Below are positions 23,522 through 33,696 of a DNA stretch of 58,584 nt, in pieces. The DNA comes from Pyxidicoccus fallax (GTDB lineage: Bacteria > Myxococcota > Myxococcia > Myxococcales > Myxococcaceae). The stretch is taken from assembly GCF_012933655.1 (NCBI RefSeq), contig NZ_JABBJJ010000035.1, positions 1-58,584 on the forward strand, given 5' to 3'. A program made the position numbers and the translations under genes. Each line of letters begins with the position of its first letter. The stretch's first letter is position 1. The notes beneath the pieces were generated by a model. It saw only the letters and a program-made list of their open reading frames with translations. It searched no databases and was not told the DNA's origin.

Positions 23522-26500
23522 ATGGCTACTGACAGCGACTCTTCCAAGCCCGCCGCGGCGCAGGATGCGCGCGCCGCCGCCCCCGAGCTGCGCCTGCTGG
23601 ACCGCAGGGCGTTCGTGGGCTTTCCGGCGTTGGAGGTGGTGCCGGGCCTGCGCATCTCCGACTTCGCGCTGCAGATTCCGGACGTCAGCTTCCCCTTCAA
23701 CGTCAGCGCCGGCGCCACGCGCTACCAGCGCAAGAAGCTGCACTTCGGCTTCCTGGAGCTGAGCGTCGACGCGGATCTGGTGACGCGCCGGGTGGCGGAG
23801 CTGGCCGGGCGGCTGGCCGGCATCGAGGAGCTGCGGCTGCACTTCCGCCCCGGGTACCTGGAGGGGCAGGGCCGCCTCCCCGCGCCGGAGCGCACGCCCT
23901 TCACCTTCAAGGTGGCCTTCGACGCGGACGGGGAGCGGCTCGCCGTCTACCTCTATGACGTCCGCCTGTACGGCTTCTCCTCCACGCCCTCCGTGCAGGT
24001 GCCGGGCCTCCTGGCCACCGCCGTGGGCGCGCTGGGGCTGGTGCCGGACGTGGAGGTGCGCGGCGCCACCGGCTTCTCCACGCGCGTGCTGCCCGCGCTG
24101 TGCCAGCTGGCGGCGGTGAGCCGCGGCTACAAGATGCCCGCGCTGGACACCGCGCGCCTGTCCGCCGCGGAGGTCTCCAGCACCGGCCTGCGTCTGCGCT
24201 TCTCCGCCGGAGGCCTGCCGCCGCCGGCCGCGCCGGACGAGGAGCTGATGCTCGCGCTGGAGGGCGCTCGCGCCTTCGCGGACGCGGAGAACCTCGTGGC
24301 CCAGGGGCGGCTGGCCGACGCGCGCCAGGCGTACCTCCAGGCCGGGGACGCGCAGGACGCGCACCCCTTCGCCGCCGAGCGGCTGCTGTCGCTCCTGGTC
24401 GCGGACCCGCAGGCGCACGATATGGCCCTGGACGTGGCCGCCACCCTGCAACGCCGGAGGGACCGCAGCCCCGCGGCCCTCTGGGGCGAGGCCGTGGTGC
24501 GCGAGCGCCGGGGTGAGGGTGCCCGCGCCGCCGAGCGCTACCTCGCGCTGTGCGCGCTGGCCCGCCGCACCTCGGAGGAGGCCGCCGCCTTCTACGCCGC
24601 CGAGGCCGCCGCCCGCTGCTCGCGCGACACCGCGCCGCAGGTGGCGGTGAAGGCACTGCACGAGCTGCTGGGCCTCAAGCCGGACCACCTGCCTTCGCTC
24701 AAGGCGCTGGCGCGTGCCTCCGACCAGGCCCGCGACAGGGCCGGCGCGGTGCGGGCCTACCGCCGGCTGGCGGCGCTCGCGAGAGACCCGGCCGAGGCCG
24801 CCGACGCGCACGTGCACCTGGCGCGGCTGTGCGCGCAGACGGAGGACGACGTCGCGGGCGCCCGGCTGCACTGCGAGGCCGCGCTGCGGCTGGCGCCGGA
24901 CCACCCGGACGCGCTGCTGCTGTTGGGCGAGCTGTGCCACCGCGGCGGCGAGCACCTGCGCGCGATGAAGGCGCTGGACCGGCTGCGTGAAGTCTCCATG
25001 GCCCGGCACGAGCTGGACCGGGTGGGCCACGCGGACCTGCTCGCCGGCCGCGTGTGGGAAGAGGGCCTGAAGCAGCCGGACAACGCGCTCTTGCGCTACC
25101 GCGAGGCGGTGTCGCTGCTGCCCGGCGAGCCGGAGCCGCTGTTCGCCGCCGCGCGCGTGGCGGAGGCGCTGGGCCGCCTGCAGGAGGCGCTCGCCGGCTA
25201 CCAGCAGGCGCTGGAGCTGGCGGGGCCGGCGCCGCGCTCGGAAGGGGTGCGCCATGCCGCGCACGCCAGCCACCACGCGCTGGCGCGCCTGTACCGCACG
25301 CGGCTGGGAGACCCGGCGCGCGCCCGGGAGCACCTGGAAGCCGCGCTGGCGCTGGACCCGCGCGACGGGGTGGCGCTCGAGGAGCTGATTCCGTACTTCC
25401 GCGTCACCGGCCGCGCGCAGGAGCTGGCCGAGGCGCTGGAGAAGGCCGCCGCCCTCCAGGAGGAGCCCGGCAAGCGCGCCGCGCTGTGGGCCGAGGCCGG
25501 TGAGCTGTACCGCGGCAAGCTGCAGGCGCCGGAGAAGGCCGAGCGCCTCCTGCTGCTCGCGCTGGAGGCGGACGGCGACCACCGGCCCGCGCTGGAGTCG
25601 CTGCTGGCGCTGGCCGAGGCGCGTCGCGACGGGCCGCTCCTGACGCGGTGCCTGTCCGCGCTGGCGCGGCTGTCCACGGACCTGAAGGAGCGCGCGCAGA
25701 AGTACCGCCGTCTCGCGGTGGCCGCGCGCGACCTGGCCTTCGACCTCGACCTCGCGGTGCACGCCCTCCAAGAAGTGCTGCGCGCGGAGCCCGACGATTT
25801 GCCCGCCCTGGGCGAGCTGTGCGCCCTGCAGCGCAAGCGCGCGGACATGGCGGGGCTGGCCTCGGCGCTGGAGGTGCGCGCGCGGGTGGCGGAGGCGCAG
25901 GGCGACAAGCGGCTCGCCGCCGCGGCGCTGCGCGAATTGGCCGGAGTGCTGGAGGCCCGCCTGGGCCGCGTGGGCGACGCGCTGGTGGCGCTGGAGAAGG
26001 CCGCGCGGCTGGCGCCGGACGCCGCCGTGCTGCTGGACCTCGCCGACCTGTCGCTGCGCTGCGAGCGCCCCGAGCACGCCCGGAAGGCGCTGGAGACGCT
26101 GCTCTCCATGCTGCCGCGCACGACGGCGCCGGAGAAGCTGGCGGACGTGCGCGCCCGGCTGGGCCGCGCGTGCGAGATGCTGGGCGACCGCGAGGGCGCC
26201 ATCGCCGCCTACGCGCAGGCCTTCCCGCTGCGCCGGCTGGACGACGCGCTCGCCGCGCGCCTGGAGTCCCTCTACACGGAGTCCGGCGAGACGCAGGCCC
26301 TGGCCGAGCTGTGGGCCAGCCGCGCCCAGGCGCTGATGGGCGCCGACCGCGCCGAGGAAGCCGCGCCCCTGTTCCTCCAGAGCGCCCGCGCGCTGCTGGA
26401 GCGGGGCGAGAAGGCCGCCGCGCTGCTGCGGCTGACGGCCGCGCTGGAGGCCAGCCCCCAGGGGCCGCTGGCCGCCGAGGTGCTGGAGTCGCTGGCCGAG

Positions 26501-29500
26501 CTGGAGCTGGAGCGCGGCGAGAAGCTGGAGGCCGCGCGCCTGTACGCGCGCCGCGCCGCGCTGGTGCCGGACGCGCGCGCCGGGGCGAGGCTGCTCTTCC
26601 GCGCCTCGCTGCTGGCGGCGGGCACCAGCCGCGAGGAGTCCTTCCTCGCCGAGGCGCTGGAGCGCGACGCCACCTTCGCCCCCGCCCGTCAGCGCCGGGG
26701 CGAGCTGCGCCTGCCCACGGACGCCCGCGCCGCGCTGGAGGACTTCGAGGCCGTGCTGGCGCTGCCGCCGGTGGACGCGGACGCCCCGCGCGAGGCCGAG
26801 CGCGTCGCCCTCACGCGCAAGGCCGCCACCGCCGCGGTGCGCGCGGGCCGCACGGACGCCGCCCGCCGCCTGCTGGCCGAGTACTGCGCCCGCGCGCCGG
26901 AGGATTTGGAGGCCCGCCAGGAGCTGGCCGCGCTGCACCGCAAGGCCGGCGCCCGCGAGGCCCTGGCGGACCTGCTGGTGGAGCTGTGGCCGCGCCTGTC
27001 CGGCGAGCCCCGCCGCGCCGCCCGCCGCGAGCTGGCGGAGCTGTCGCTGGCCCTGGGCCGCGCCGCCGCCGCGGTGGACTCGCTGCGCAGCCTCCGGCTG
27101 GAGGAGCCGCACGACACGTGGGCCGCGCAGGCCCTGCTGGACTTGCTGCCCCCGCCGGGCACCGGCACGCCGGAAGAGGAGTCCGAGCGGCTGGAGTTGC
27201 TGGGCACCCTCGTGGCCGCCGCGTCGGGCGAGGCCCGGGCGGAGCTGCTCGCCCGCCGTGCCGTGCTCCACCGCGCCGCTGGCCGCGTGGCGCCCGCGCG
27301 CGACGACTTCTCCGAGGCCGCGAAGCTGTCCCGCCGCCCCGCGCCGCTGCTGCTCGCGCTGGCGGAGCTGGCCCGCGAGTCCAGTGACGAGGCCGCGGAG
27401 CTGGAGGTGTGGCGCAACGCCGTCGCCGCCGACGCCAACCTCGCCACGCGCGCCCGCGAGCGCATGCTGGCCCTGGCCACGACGCTGGTGGAGAAGGACG
27501 CGCGGGTGCCTGCCCGCGAGGCCCTTCGCGCCGCGATTGCCCTGGAGCCGCCCGCCGCCGAGCGCTGCGACGCCTTCTTCGCGCTGGCAGAGCTGGCCCA
27601 CCGCGACGGGCAGCCGGACGAGGAGGCCGCCGCGCTCGCCGAGGCCGCCCGTCAGGGCCCGTCTCCCCGCCGCGTGGAGGCGCTGCTGGCGCGCGCCACG
27701 CTGCTCGAGTCTCGCGGACATATAAAGGATGCGGGGCAGAGCCTGGAGGCCGCGCTCGCGCTGGCGCCGCGCCACGCCCAGGCCACCGCCGCCCTCCAGC
27801 GCGTGCTGCGCGCCCAGGAGGACTGGGCCGCCCTGGCGGAGCTGCTCTCCACCGAGGCGCCGCACACGCCGCCCGCCGAGGCCACCGCGATGTACGCGGA
27901 GCTGGCGGACCTCTACCTGGACCGCTTGTCGCAGCCCGTGCCGGCGGAAGCAGCGCTGCGCCAGGCCCTGCGCCTGTCCCCGTCCGACGCGGTGGTGCGC
28001 CGCCGGCTGGTGTCGCTGGTGGCCGGCCGGGGCGAGCTGCGCGAGGCCGCGGCGCTGCTGGAGACGGCCGCCGAGAGCGCCTCCGCCCAGGAGGCCGCCG
28101 CGCTGCTGCGCGAGGGCGCCGGGTACGCGCGGGGCGCCGAGGACCTGGACCGCGCGCTGAAGCTGGCGCGCAAGGCGCACTCGCTGGTGCCCGCGCGGGG
28201 CGCGGAGCTGGCGTCGCTGGCGGAGCTGCTCTACCTGCGCGGCGCGGTGCTGGAGGCGCTGCCGCTGCAGGACACGCTCGCGGCCGAGGCGGACTTCCGC
28301 GCCGCGCCGGACGCGGCCGAGGCCACGTGGCTGCGGCTGGGCGAGCTGGCCGAGCAGGCCGGGGAGACGAAGCGCGCGGTGGGCGCGTACCGGAAGCTGC
28401 TCTCCGAGCGACCCCTGTGCGAGCCCGCGGTGCAGCGGCTCGCCGCGCTGCTGGAGAAGGACGACCCGCGCGGCGCCTTCGACGTGCTCGTCACCCACGC
28501 CCGCGCGCTGGCGCCGTCCGAGGACACGGTGCGGCGGCTCGTCGCGCTGTCGGAGCGGGCCCGCGCGGCCCTGGCGGACGCGGGCGTGGCGGCGTCGCTG
28601 CTGTCGCGCGCGGCGGACATGGCGAAGGAGCCGCTGCCGCTGCGGCGCCAGCTCGCCACCCTGTACCGCGACACGGGCCGCTCGCTGGAGCTGCTCGCCG
28701 AGCTGCGCCAGGTGGCCATCCTCAGCCTCCAGGCCGGAGACATGGCTGCGGCGCTGGCCGCGTGGAAGGAAGAGGCCCGGCTCGCCCAGGACACCGGCCG
28801 CGCGGACGACGCGCTGCGGGCGCTGGCGGACGCGCGGGACGTGCTGGAGTCGCGCGGGCAGGCCGCCGAGGCCGCCGCGTGCGAGCGCCGCCGCGCGGAG
28901 CTGCTGCGCGACGTGAAGCTGGACCCGGCGGCGTCCGAGGCCGCGCTGGAGCGGGCCTTCGCTCTCGCGGCGGACCTGGGCACGGCGAAGCTGGGCGCGG
29001 AGCTGGCCGAGCGGCGCGACGACGCCGAGGCCGAGGCGCGCTGGCTGGAGCGCGCGCTGCCGCTGCTCAAGGACACCCGCGAGGCCGCGACGATGCGGCT
29101 GCGGCTGGCGCGGCTGCACCTGGGCGTGCTGGCGGACGTGGCGAAGGCGGAAGGCTTCCTGCGCGAGGCCCTGCACGCCGACCGCACGCTGGCCGAGGCC
29201 GAGTCGCTGCTGGCGAAGCTGCTGGAGGACGACGGGCGCCTGTCGGAGCTGGCGGCCTGGTACGAGGAGTGCGCCGAGAGCGAGCCGGACGCGGAGCGCC
29301 GCGCGGCGCTGCTGCTGCGCGCCGCCGCGCTGTACCGCGACAGGGCGGGGCGCCCGGACGCCGCCGCCGCCGCGCTCATCGCCGCCCGCGCCGCGCGCCC
29401 GGACGACCTGGAGCTGACGGCCCAGGCGGCGGAGCTGCTGCACGAGGTGAAGCGCCACGCGGACGCCGCCGAGTTCGACGCGGTGCTGCTGGAGGCGGAC

Positions 29501-32500
29501 CCGTTCCGCGAGCCCATCTTCACCCGCCACCTCGCCTTCCTGGAGGAGACGGAGGACCCCCAGGCGCTCGCCGAGCTGATGCTGCGCCGCGCCCAGCGCC
29601 AGGAGGTCGCCGAGGCCGCGGAGAGCTACCTCGCCGCCGCCCGCGCCTTCCGCGCCGCGGGTGCCCGCGAGCGCGCGCTCCTGTGCGAGGACCAGGCCTT
29701 CGAGCTGAGCCCCGCGAGCGACGAGGCCTTCGAGCGCGTGCGCGAGCGCGCCGCCGGGGACGTGCGCCGGCTGGCGGAGCTGCTGGCCCAGCGCGCCGAG
29801 GCCCTGCCCGCGTCCCGCGCCCTGCCGCTGCTGCGCGAGCGCGCCAGCACGCTGCTGGACGCCGGCGAGGCGCTGCTGGCCGCCGAGGCCTTCGACGAAT
29901 ACCTCTCCCGCGCGGGCGATGACGTGGACGCGCTGTCCGCCCGCGCCGAGCTGGCCGCCAAGGGCGGTGGCCCCATCGCCGCGCGCCCGTACGACCGCCG
30001 TCTGCTGGACGTGGGCGGAGACGCGCTGCCGGTGCCGGTGCGCGCGCGCACGTGGCTGCGGCTGGGCCACGCCTCGCTGAGCGCGGGCGCCTTCCACGAC
30101 GCGGCGGATGCCTTCGAAGCGGTGGTGTCGCTGGAGCCGGAGGGCGAGCGCGGCCGCGAGGCGCTGTCGCTGCTGGCCGAGGCCCACTCGCGCACGGGCA
30201 ACGGGCCGGGCCTGTACCGGGCCTCGCTCCAGCTCGCGCGCCGGGCGGAGGACTCCGCCACGGCCGAGGTGCTCTACCGCCGCGCGGCGGACCTCTTCGA
30301 CGACCCGAAGGACGCCATCGACGCGCTGCTGCCCCTGGCGCGGCTGCGGCCGGCGGACGCCTCCGTCATCGACCGCGCGGTGGAAGGACTGCGCGCCCTC
30401 GGCCGTCACGGGGACCTGCTGGACGTGTACGCGGCGGGCGCCGAGGCCGCCGGTGGCAAGCGCGCCGCGGAGCTGCTGCTGGCCGCCGCCTCCGTCGCCT
30501 CCGAGTCCCTGGCGGACGCGGAGGAGGCCTGGGCCCTCACCCAGCGCGCGGCCGAGGCCGCTCCGGACGACCTCACGGCCCTCCGGGCGCTGGTGGACGG
30601 CCTGCGCGAGCGCGGTGAGCCCACGCGGCTGCTGGAGGCCCTGGAGCGGCTGGTGCCGCGCGTGGAGGACGCGGACGAGGCGGCCGTGCTGCGGCTGGAG
30701 CTGGCCTCGCTTGCCCGCGCCGCTGCCCGGGACGACGCGGCCCGCGAGGCGCTGGAGGTGGTCGTCTCTCGCGGCGCCTCGGGCGCGGGCTACGCCGACG
30801 CGCTGGAGGCCCTGGAGGCACTGCTGGGCGAGCAGCCCGGGCGCCGCGCCGAGGTGCAGGTGGCGCGCGCGGAGCTGGTGTCCGGCCACGAGCGTCAGTC
30901 GCTGCTGATGGCCGCCGCGCGGGCCTTCGAGTCCGCCGGCCGGCTGCCGGACGCGCTGAAGGCGGCGAAGGCCGCCGCCGCGGTGGAGCCGGACGTGGAC
31001 GCCGCGCTGCGCGTGGCGCACCTGTACCGGGCCTCGGGCGAGTCGCCCAGCGCGGCGCGGGCGCTGCTCCAGGCGGCGAAGCTGGCCGCCCCGGAGGAGC
31101 GTCCGCCGCTGCTGCTGGAGGCCGCGGGCCTGTGGGAGCGCGCCGGAGAGCACGGCGAGGCGCTGGAGGTCATCGAGCGCATCGCCACGGAGGCGCCGGA
31201 CATGCTGGCGCCCACCGAGCTGGCGGAGCGCTTCGGCCGGCTGGGTGCCTTCGCTCGCGCGCTGGACGTGGGCTTCGCGCCCGCCATGGCCTCGGGCGAC
31301 TACACGGACGCGCTGGCCATGGCCGCGCAGGCCGGGGACACGGCCCGCACCCGCGAGGCGCTCTGGGCGCTGGCCGGGATGCCGGATGCTGACTCCGCCC
31401 ATGCCTCCGCGCTGGCGGAGGGACTGCGCGCGGAGGGTGAGACGGAGGGGCTCCTGGAGCTGGCGGGCGTGTCGTCTGCCCGGGATGCCGCCTTCGCGGT
31501 GGCGCTGCGCGACGAGGTGCTGCGCTCGGAGAAGGCGCCGGTGCGCGCCCGCCTGCGCGCGCTGGAGGAGCTGACGCCGGAGCCGGGCTTCGCCGCCCGC
31601 CTCACGCTGCTCCTGCCCTCGCTGGAGAAGCTGCCGGAGGAGCTGGCCGAGGCGGTGCTGGCGAAGGTGCGCGCGCTGCCCGACGCCGCGCGCGTGGAAG
31701 CGCTGGCCATGGCGGCGGACGGCTGGCCCACGCGGCGCAAGGCCCTGCTGCGCGAGCGCCATGACCTGGAGTTCGGCCTGGGCCGCTTCGAAGCCGCGGC
31801 GCAGACGCTGGCCCGGCTCATCGAGGGCGAGGAGGACGCCCGCGAGCGCGCCGGCCTGTACCAGGAGCGCGGCGAGCTGCTGCTGAGCCCGTTGGACAGG
31901 CCGGCCGAGGCGCGCGAGTCCTTCGAGAAGGCGCTGGCCGAGGACGCCGGCCACCTGCCCGCGCTGTGGAACCTGCTGGCCCTGGTGGACGTGGCGGACG
32001 AGCCCGCCGTCTTCGTGTCGCTGGTGGAGCGGCTGATGGTGGAGGAGGGGCCCGAGGCCACCCTCCCGTACCGCGAGCGGCTGGCGGACGCGTACGAGGC
32101 GCTGGGCATGGTGGCGGACGCCGCCGCGCAGCTCGAGATGCTTCCGGAGACGGAGGAGCGGCTGGCACGTCGCGCCCGGCTGGCCGAGGAGCGAGGCCTC
32201 ACCGGCGAGGCCCTGCGCCTGCGCGAGCGGCTCACGGACGAGCCGGCGGTGCTGGAGTCCATCCTCCGCGGCTACCTGGACGCGCAGCTCGTGTCGCCCG
32301 CGGCCCGGCTGGCCGAGCGGCTCTTCGACGCGGGCGTGCTGTCTCCGGAGGTCCGCCGGCTGTCGGCCGAGCGGCTCTCCCCGACGCCCGAGGGCGCGGC
32401 GCTCGCGGCCCGCGTCTGGCCGGAGCTCCTGCGCGCGCAGCCCCTGGACGTGGACGGGTGGACGCTCTACGCGGAGTCCCTGCGCGGGTTGGGCCGCACG

Positions 32501-33070
32501 GAGCAGGCCGAGTGTGCGGACGGCATCGGCGCGGCGCTGGACTCCAGCAGCGCGGCGGCGCGCATGGCGCCCCTGTCCGCTTTGCCGCCGCCTTCCGGCT
32601 TCCAGCACCCGGCGCCCGCCAACACGGTGCCGGTGACGGCGGAGCGCTTCCCCCGGCTGGCCGCGGCGCTGCGGCCCATGCTGGCATCGCTGGGCGCGGG
32701 CAGCCTGCGCGTGGCGGTGGACCCGGCGGGCGGCGTGGAGGCGTACCTCGTCAGCCCCGAGGAGCTGGTGCTGGGCGCGGGCGCGCTGTCGTGCTTCGGC
32801 GCGGCGGAGCTGGGCTACCTGTGCGCGCTGGCGCTGGCGCTGGGCGAGGCCGGCGTGAAGCTGGCGCGGCCCGGCCCGGTGCCGGAGCTGGAGACGGCGG
32901 CGGTGGTGGCCTTCCGGGCCTTCCCCGCGTCGCTGGCGGCGGGCCGGGTGCTGGCGCGGCTGGACCCGGAGGTGCGTGGCTCGGACCCGTCGAAGGTGGA
33001 GGTGGGATTGGTGCTTGCTCGGGGTGGTACCTTCCGGGCGGTGGCCCTTTCCGTGCTCGACGGGGCATAG
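23522..33070 (+). CDS. Giant TPR-repeat protein, about 3180 residues
   Basis: 3182 residues from the ATG at 23522. The first 210 residues form a beta-rich N-terminal domain (FVGFPALEVVPGLRISDFAL, then PDVSFPFNVSAGATRYQRKK) ahead of the repeats. From about residue 245 to 3020 the protein is an almost unbroken series of TPR-like helix pairs, very rich in Ala, Leu, Glu, Arg and Asp (for example LYRTRLGDPARAREHLEAAL). The last 150 residues are different and form a compact C-terminal domain (GSLRVAVDPAGGVEAYLVSP). There is no signal peptide or membrane helix. Such proteins are often mislabelled FliK in myxobacterial genomes because of composition. It is probably a large cytoplasmic scaffold. The divergent kinase-cyclase gene is a plausible functional partner. 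Confidence 0.85.
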   Translation: MATDSDSSKPAAAQDARAAAPELRLLDRRAFVGFPALEVVPGLRISDFALQIPDVSFPFNVSAGATRYQRKKLHFGFLELSVDADLVTRRVAELAGRLAGIEELRLHFRPGYLEGQGRLPAPERTPFTFKVAFDADGERLAVYLYDVRLYGFSSTPSVQVPGLLATAVGALGLVPDVEVRGATGFSTRVLPALCQLAAVSRGYKMPALDTARLSAAEVSSTGLRLRFSAGGLPPPAAPDEELMLALEGARAFADAENLVAQGRLADARQAYLQAGDAQDAHPFAAERLLSLLVADPQAHDMALDVAATLQRRRDRSPAALWGEAVVRERRGEGARAAERYLALCALARRTSEEAAAFYAAEAAARCSRDTAPQVAVKALHELLGLKPDHLPSLKALARASDQARDRAGAVRAYRRLAALARDPAEAADAHVHLARLCAQTEDDVAGARLHCEAALRLAPDHPDALLLLGELCHRGGEHLRAMKALDRLREVSMARHELDRVGHADLLAGRVWEEGLKQPDNALLRYREAVSLLPGEPEPLFAAARVAEALGRLQEALAGYQQALELAGPAPRSEGVRHAAHASHHALARLYRTRLGDPARAREHLEAALALDPRDGVALEELIPYFRVTGRAQELAEALEKAAALQEEPGKRAALWAEAGELYRGKLQAPEKAERLLLLALEADGDHRPALESLLALAEARRDGPLLTRCLSALARLSTDLKERAQKYRRLAVAARDLAFDLDLAVHALQEVLRAEPDDLPALGELCALQRKRADMAGLASALEVRARVAEAQGDKRLAAAALRELAGVLEARLGRVGDALVALEKAARLAPDAAVLLDLADLSLRCERPEHARKALETLLSMLPRTTAPEKLADVRARLGRACEMLGDREGAIAAYAQAFPLRRLDDALAARLESLYTESGETQALAELWASRAQALMGADRAEEAAPLFLQSARALLERGEKAAALLRLTAALEASPQGPLAAEVLESLAELELERGEKLEAARLYARRAALVPDARAGARLLFRASLLAAGTSREESFLAEALERDATFAPARQRRGELRLPTDARAALEDFEAVLALPPVDADAPREAERVALTRKAATAAVRAGRTDAARRLLAEYCARAPEDLEARQELAALHRKAGAREALADLLVELWPRLSGEPRRAARRELAELSLALGRAAAAVDSLRSLRLEEPHDTWAAQALLDLLPPPGTGTPEEESERLELLGTLVAAASGEARAELLARRAVLHRAAGRVAPARDDFSEAAKLSRRPAPLLLALAELARESSDEAAELEVWRNAVAADANLATRARERMLALATTLVEKDARVPAREALRAAIALEPPAAERCDAFFALAELAHRDGQPDEEAAALAEAARQGPSPRRVEALLARATLLESRGHIKDAGQSLEAALALAPRHAQATAALQRVLRAQEDWAALAELLSTEAPHTPPAEATAMYAELADLYLDRLSQPVPAEAALRQALRLSPSDAVVRRRLVSLVAGRGELREAAALLETAAESASAQEAAALLREGAGYARGAEDLDRALKLARKAHSLVPARGAELASLAELLYLRGAVLEALPLQDTLAAEADFRAAPDAAEATWLRLGELAEQAGETKRAVGAYRKLLSERPLCEPAVQRLAALLEKDDPRGAFDVLVTHARALAPSEDTVRRLVALSERARAALADAGVAASLLSRAADMAKEPLPLRRQLATLYRDTGRSLELLAELRQVAILSLQAGDMAAALAAWKEEARLAQDTGRADDALRALADARDVLESRGQAAEAAACERRRAELLRDVKLDPAASEAALERAFALAADLGTAKLGAELAERRDDAEAEARWLERALPLLKDTREAATMRLRLARLHLGVLADVAKAEGFLREALHADRTLAEAESLLAKLLEDDGRLSELAAWYEECAESEPDAERRAALLLRAAALYRDRAGRPDAAAAALIAARAARPDDLELTAQAAELLHEVKRHADAAEFDAVLLEADPFREPIFTRHLAFLEETEDPQALAELMLRRAQRQEVAEAAESYLAAARAFRAAGARERALLCEDQAFELSPASDEAFERVRERAAGDVRRLAELLAQRAEALPASRALPLLRERASTLLDAGEALLAAEAFDEYLSRAGDDVDALSARAELAAKGGGPIAARPYDRRLLDVGGDALPVPVRARTWLRLGHASLSAGAFHDAADAFEAVVSLEPEGERGREALSLLAEAHSRTGNGPGLYRASLQLARRAEDSATAEVLYRRAADLFDDPKDAIDALLPLARLRPADASVIDRAVEGLRALGRHGDLLDVYAAGAEAAGGKRAAELLLAAASVASESLADAEEAWALTQRAAEAAPDDLTALRALVDGLRERGEPTRLLEALERLVPRVEDADEAAVLRLELASLARAAARDDAAREALEVVVSRGASGAGYADALEALEALLGEQPGRRAEVQVARAELVSGHERQSLLMAAARAFESAGRLPDALKAAKAAAAVEPDVDAALRVAHLYRASGESPSAARALLQAAKLAAPEERPPLLLEAAGLWERAGEHGEALEVIERIATEAPDMLAPTELAERFGRLGAFARALDVGFAPAMASGDYTDALAMAAQAGDTARTREALWALAGMPDADSAHASALAEGLRAEGETEGLLELAGVSSARDAAFAVALRDEVLRSEKAPVRARLRALEELTPEPGFAARLTLLLPSLEKLPEELAEAVLAKVRALPDAARVEALAMAADGWPTRRKALLRERHDLEFGLGRFEAAAQTLARLIEGEEDARERAGLYQERGELLLSPLDRPAEARESFEKALAEDAGHLPALWNLLALVDVADEPAVFVSLVERLMVEEGPEATLPYRERLADAYEALGMVADAAAQLEMLPETEERLARRARLAEERGLTGEALRLRERLTDEPAVLESILRGYLDAQLVSPAARLAERLFDAGVLSPEVRRLSAERLSPTPEGAALAARVWPELLRAQPLDVDGWTLYAESLRGLGRTEQAECADGIGAALDSSSAAARMAPLSALPPPSGFQHPAPANTVPVTAERFPRLAAALRPMLASLGAGSLRVAVDPAGGVEAYLVSPEELVLGAGALSCFGAAELGYLCALALALGEAGVKLARPGPVPELETAAVVAFRAFPASLAAGRVLARLDPEVRGSDPSKVEVGLVLARGGTFRAVALSVLDGA

Positions 33071-33090
33071 CCGTGTAGCCTCCCGGGGGC

Positions 33091-33696
33091 ATGCACCTGA
33101 AGCGACTTGCCCTCGCCGCCCTCCCCGCGGCCGCCGTGGCCGCGGCCATGGCCTGCTACTCGGACCCGGTGTACCCGGGAGACCAGGTCCTCGGAACCTT
33201 CCGTTTCGAGGCCCGGCTGGACCCCTCGAAGACGACGTGCGACGCCTCCGTGCCGGAGTTCGCGCAGGTGGACGACGCGGGCGTCTTCCGCTTCGAGGGC
33301 ACCTTCTCCCGCGACACCGACGGGGGCACCGGCTACTTCACGGTGCAGAGCTACTCGCGCGACGCGGGCTACGAAGGACAGTCGGTCACCTCCACCCTCC
33401 GCGCCACCGCGCCCCGCGCCTCGTGCGGCACGGGCTGCGAGGACTCGTCGATTGAAGAGACGCTGAAGGTGATGCTCTTCAGCGACAGCCAGGCGCGCAC
33501 CCTCAACCGCGACTGCCGCCAGCACGACGGTGGCATTCCCACGGGCAGCGCGCCCGGCCCCACGGAGAACGGCTACGACGTGTCGCTGGCGTGCGGCACC
33601 CTCACGGACGTCTTCCTGCCGGGCACCCGCAACTGCAATTGCCAGCCGACCACCTGCACGACAGCGTACATCGTCCAGGGAGAGCGGAGGGAGTGA
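33091..33696 (+). CDS. Lipoprotein of unknown function
   Basis: 201 residues, 20 bases after the TPR gene. A signal of about 20 residues ends in AAAMACYSD, a lipobox with Cys22. The mature protein is Cys-rich: pairs such as ASCGTGCED and NCNCQPTTC suggest disulfides outside the cytoplasm. A beta-rich middle ([20 protein letters not shown]) is visible. No catalytic motif. Its stop overlaps the queC start by one base, so it is co-translated with queC, though there is no obvious functional link. Confidence 0.75.
   Translation: MHLKRLALAALPAAAVAAAMACYSDPVYPGDQVLGTFRFEARLDPSKTTCDASVPEFAQVDDAGVFRFEGTFSRDTDGGTGYFTVQSYSRDAGYEGQSVTSTLRATAPRASCGTGCEDSSIEETLKVMLFSDSQARTLNRDCRQHDGGIPTGSAPGPTENGYDVSLACGTLTDVFLPGTRNCNCQPTTCTTAYIVQGERRE

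Noticed and set aside
22958..32608. A 3216-codon open frame on the reverse strand opposite the giant TPR gene
   Set aside because: It is the mirror of a very GC-rich coding frame. The translation is dominated by Arg, Gln, His, Gly and Val in shadow-like runs and has no domain. The forward frame has regular TPR helices, a plausible start and a proper end.
23522..33070. Flagellar hook-length protein FliK
   Set aside because: The name arises from Ala/Glu-rich composition. There are no flagellar genes here and the sequence is a TPR array.
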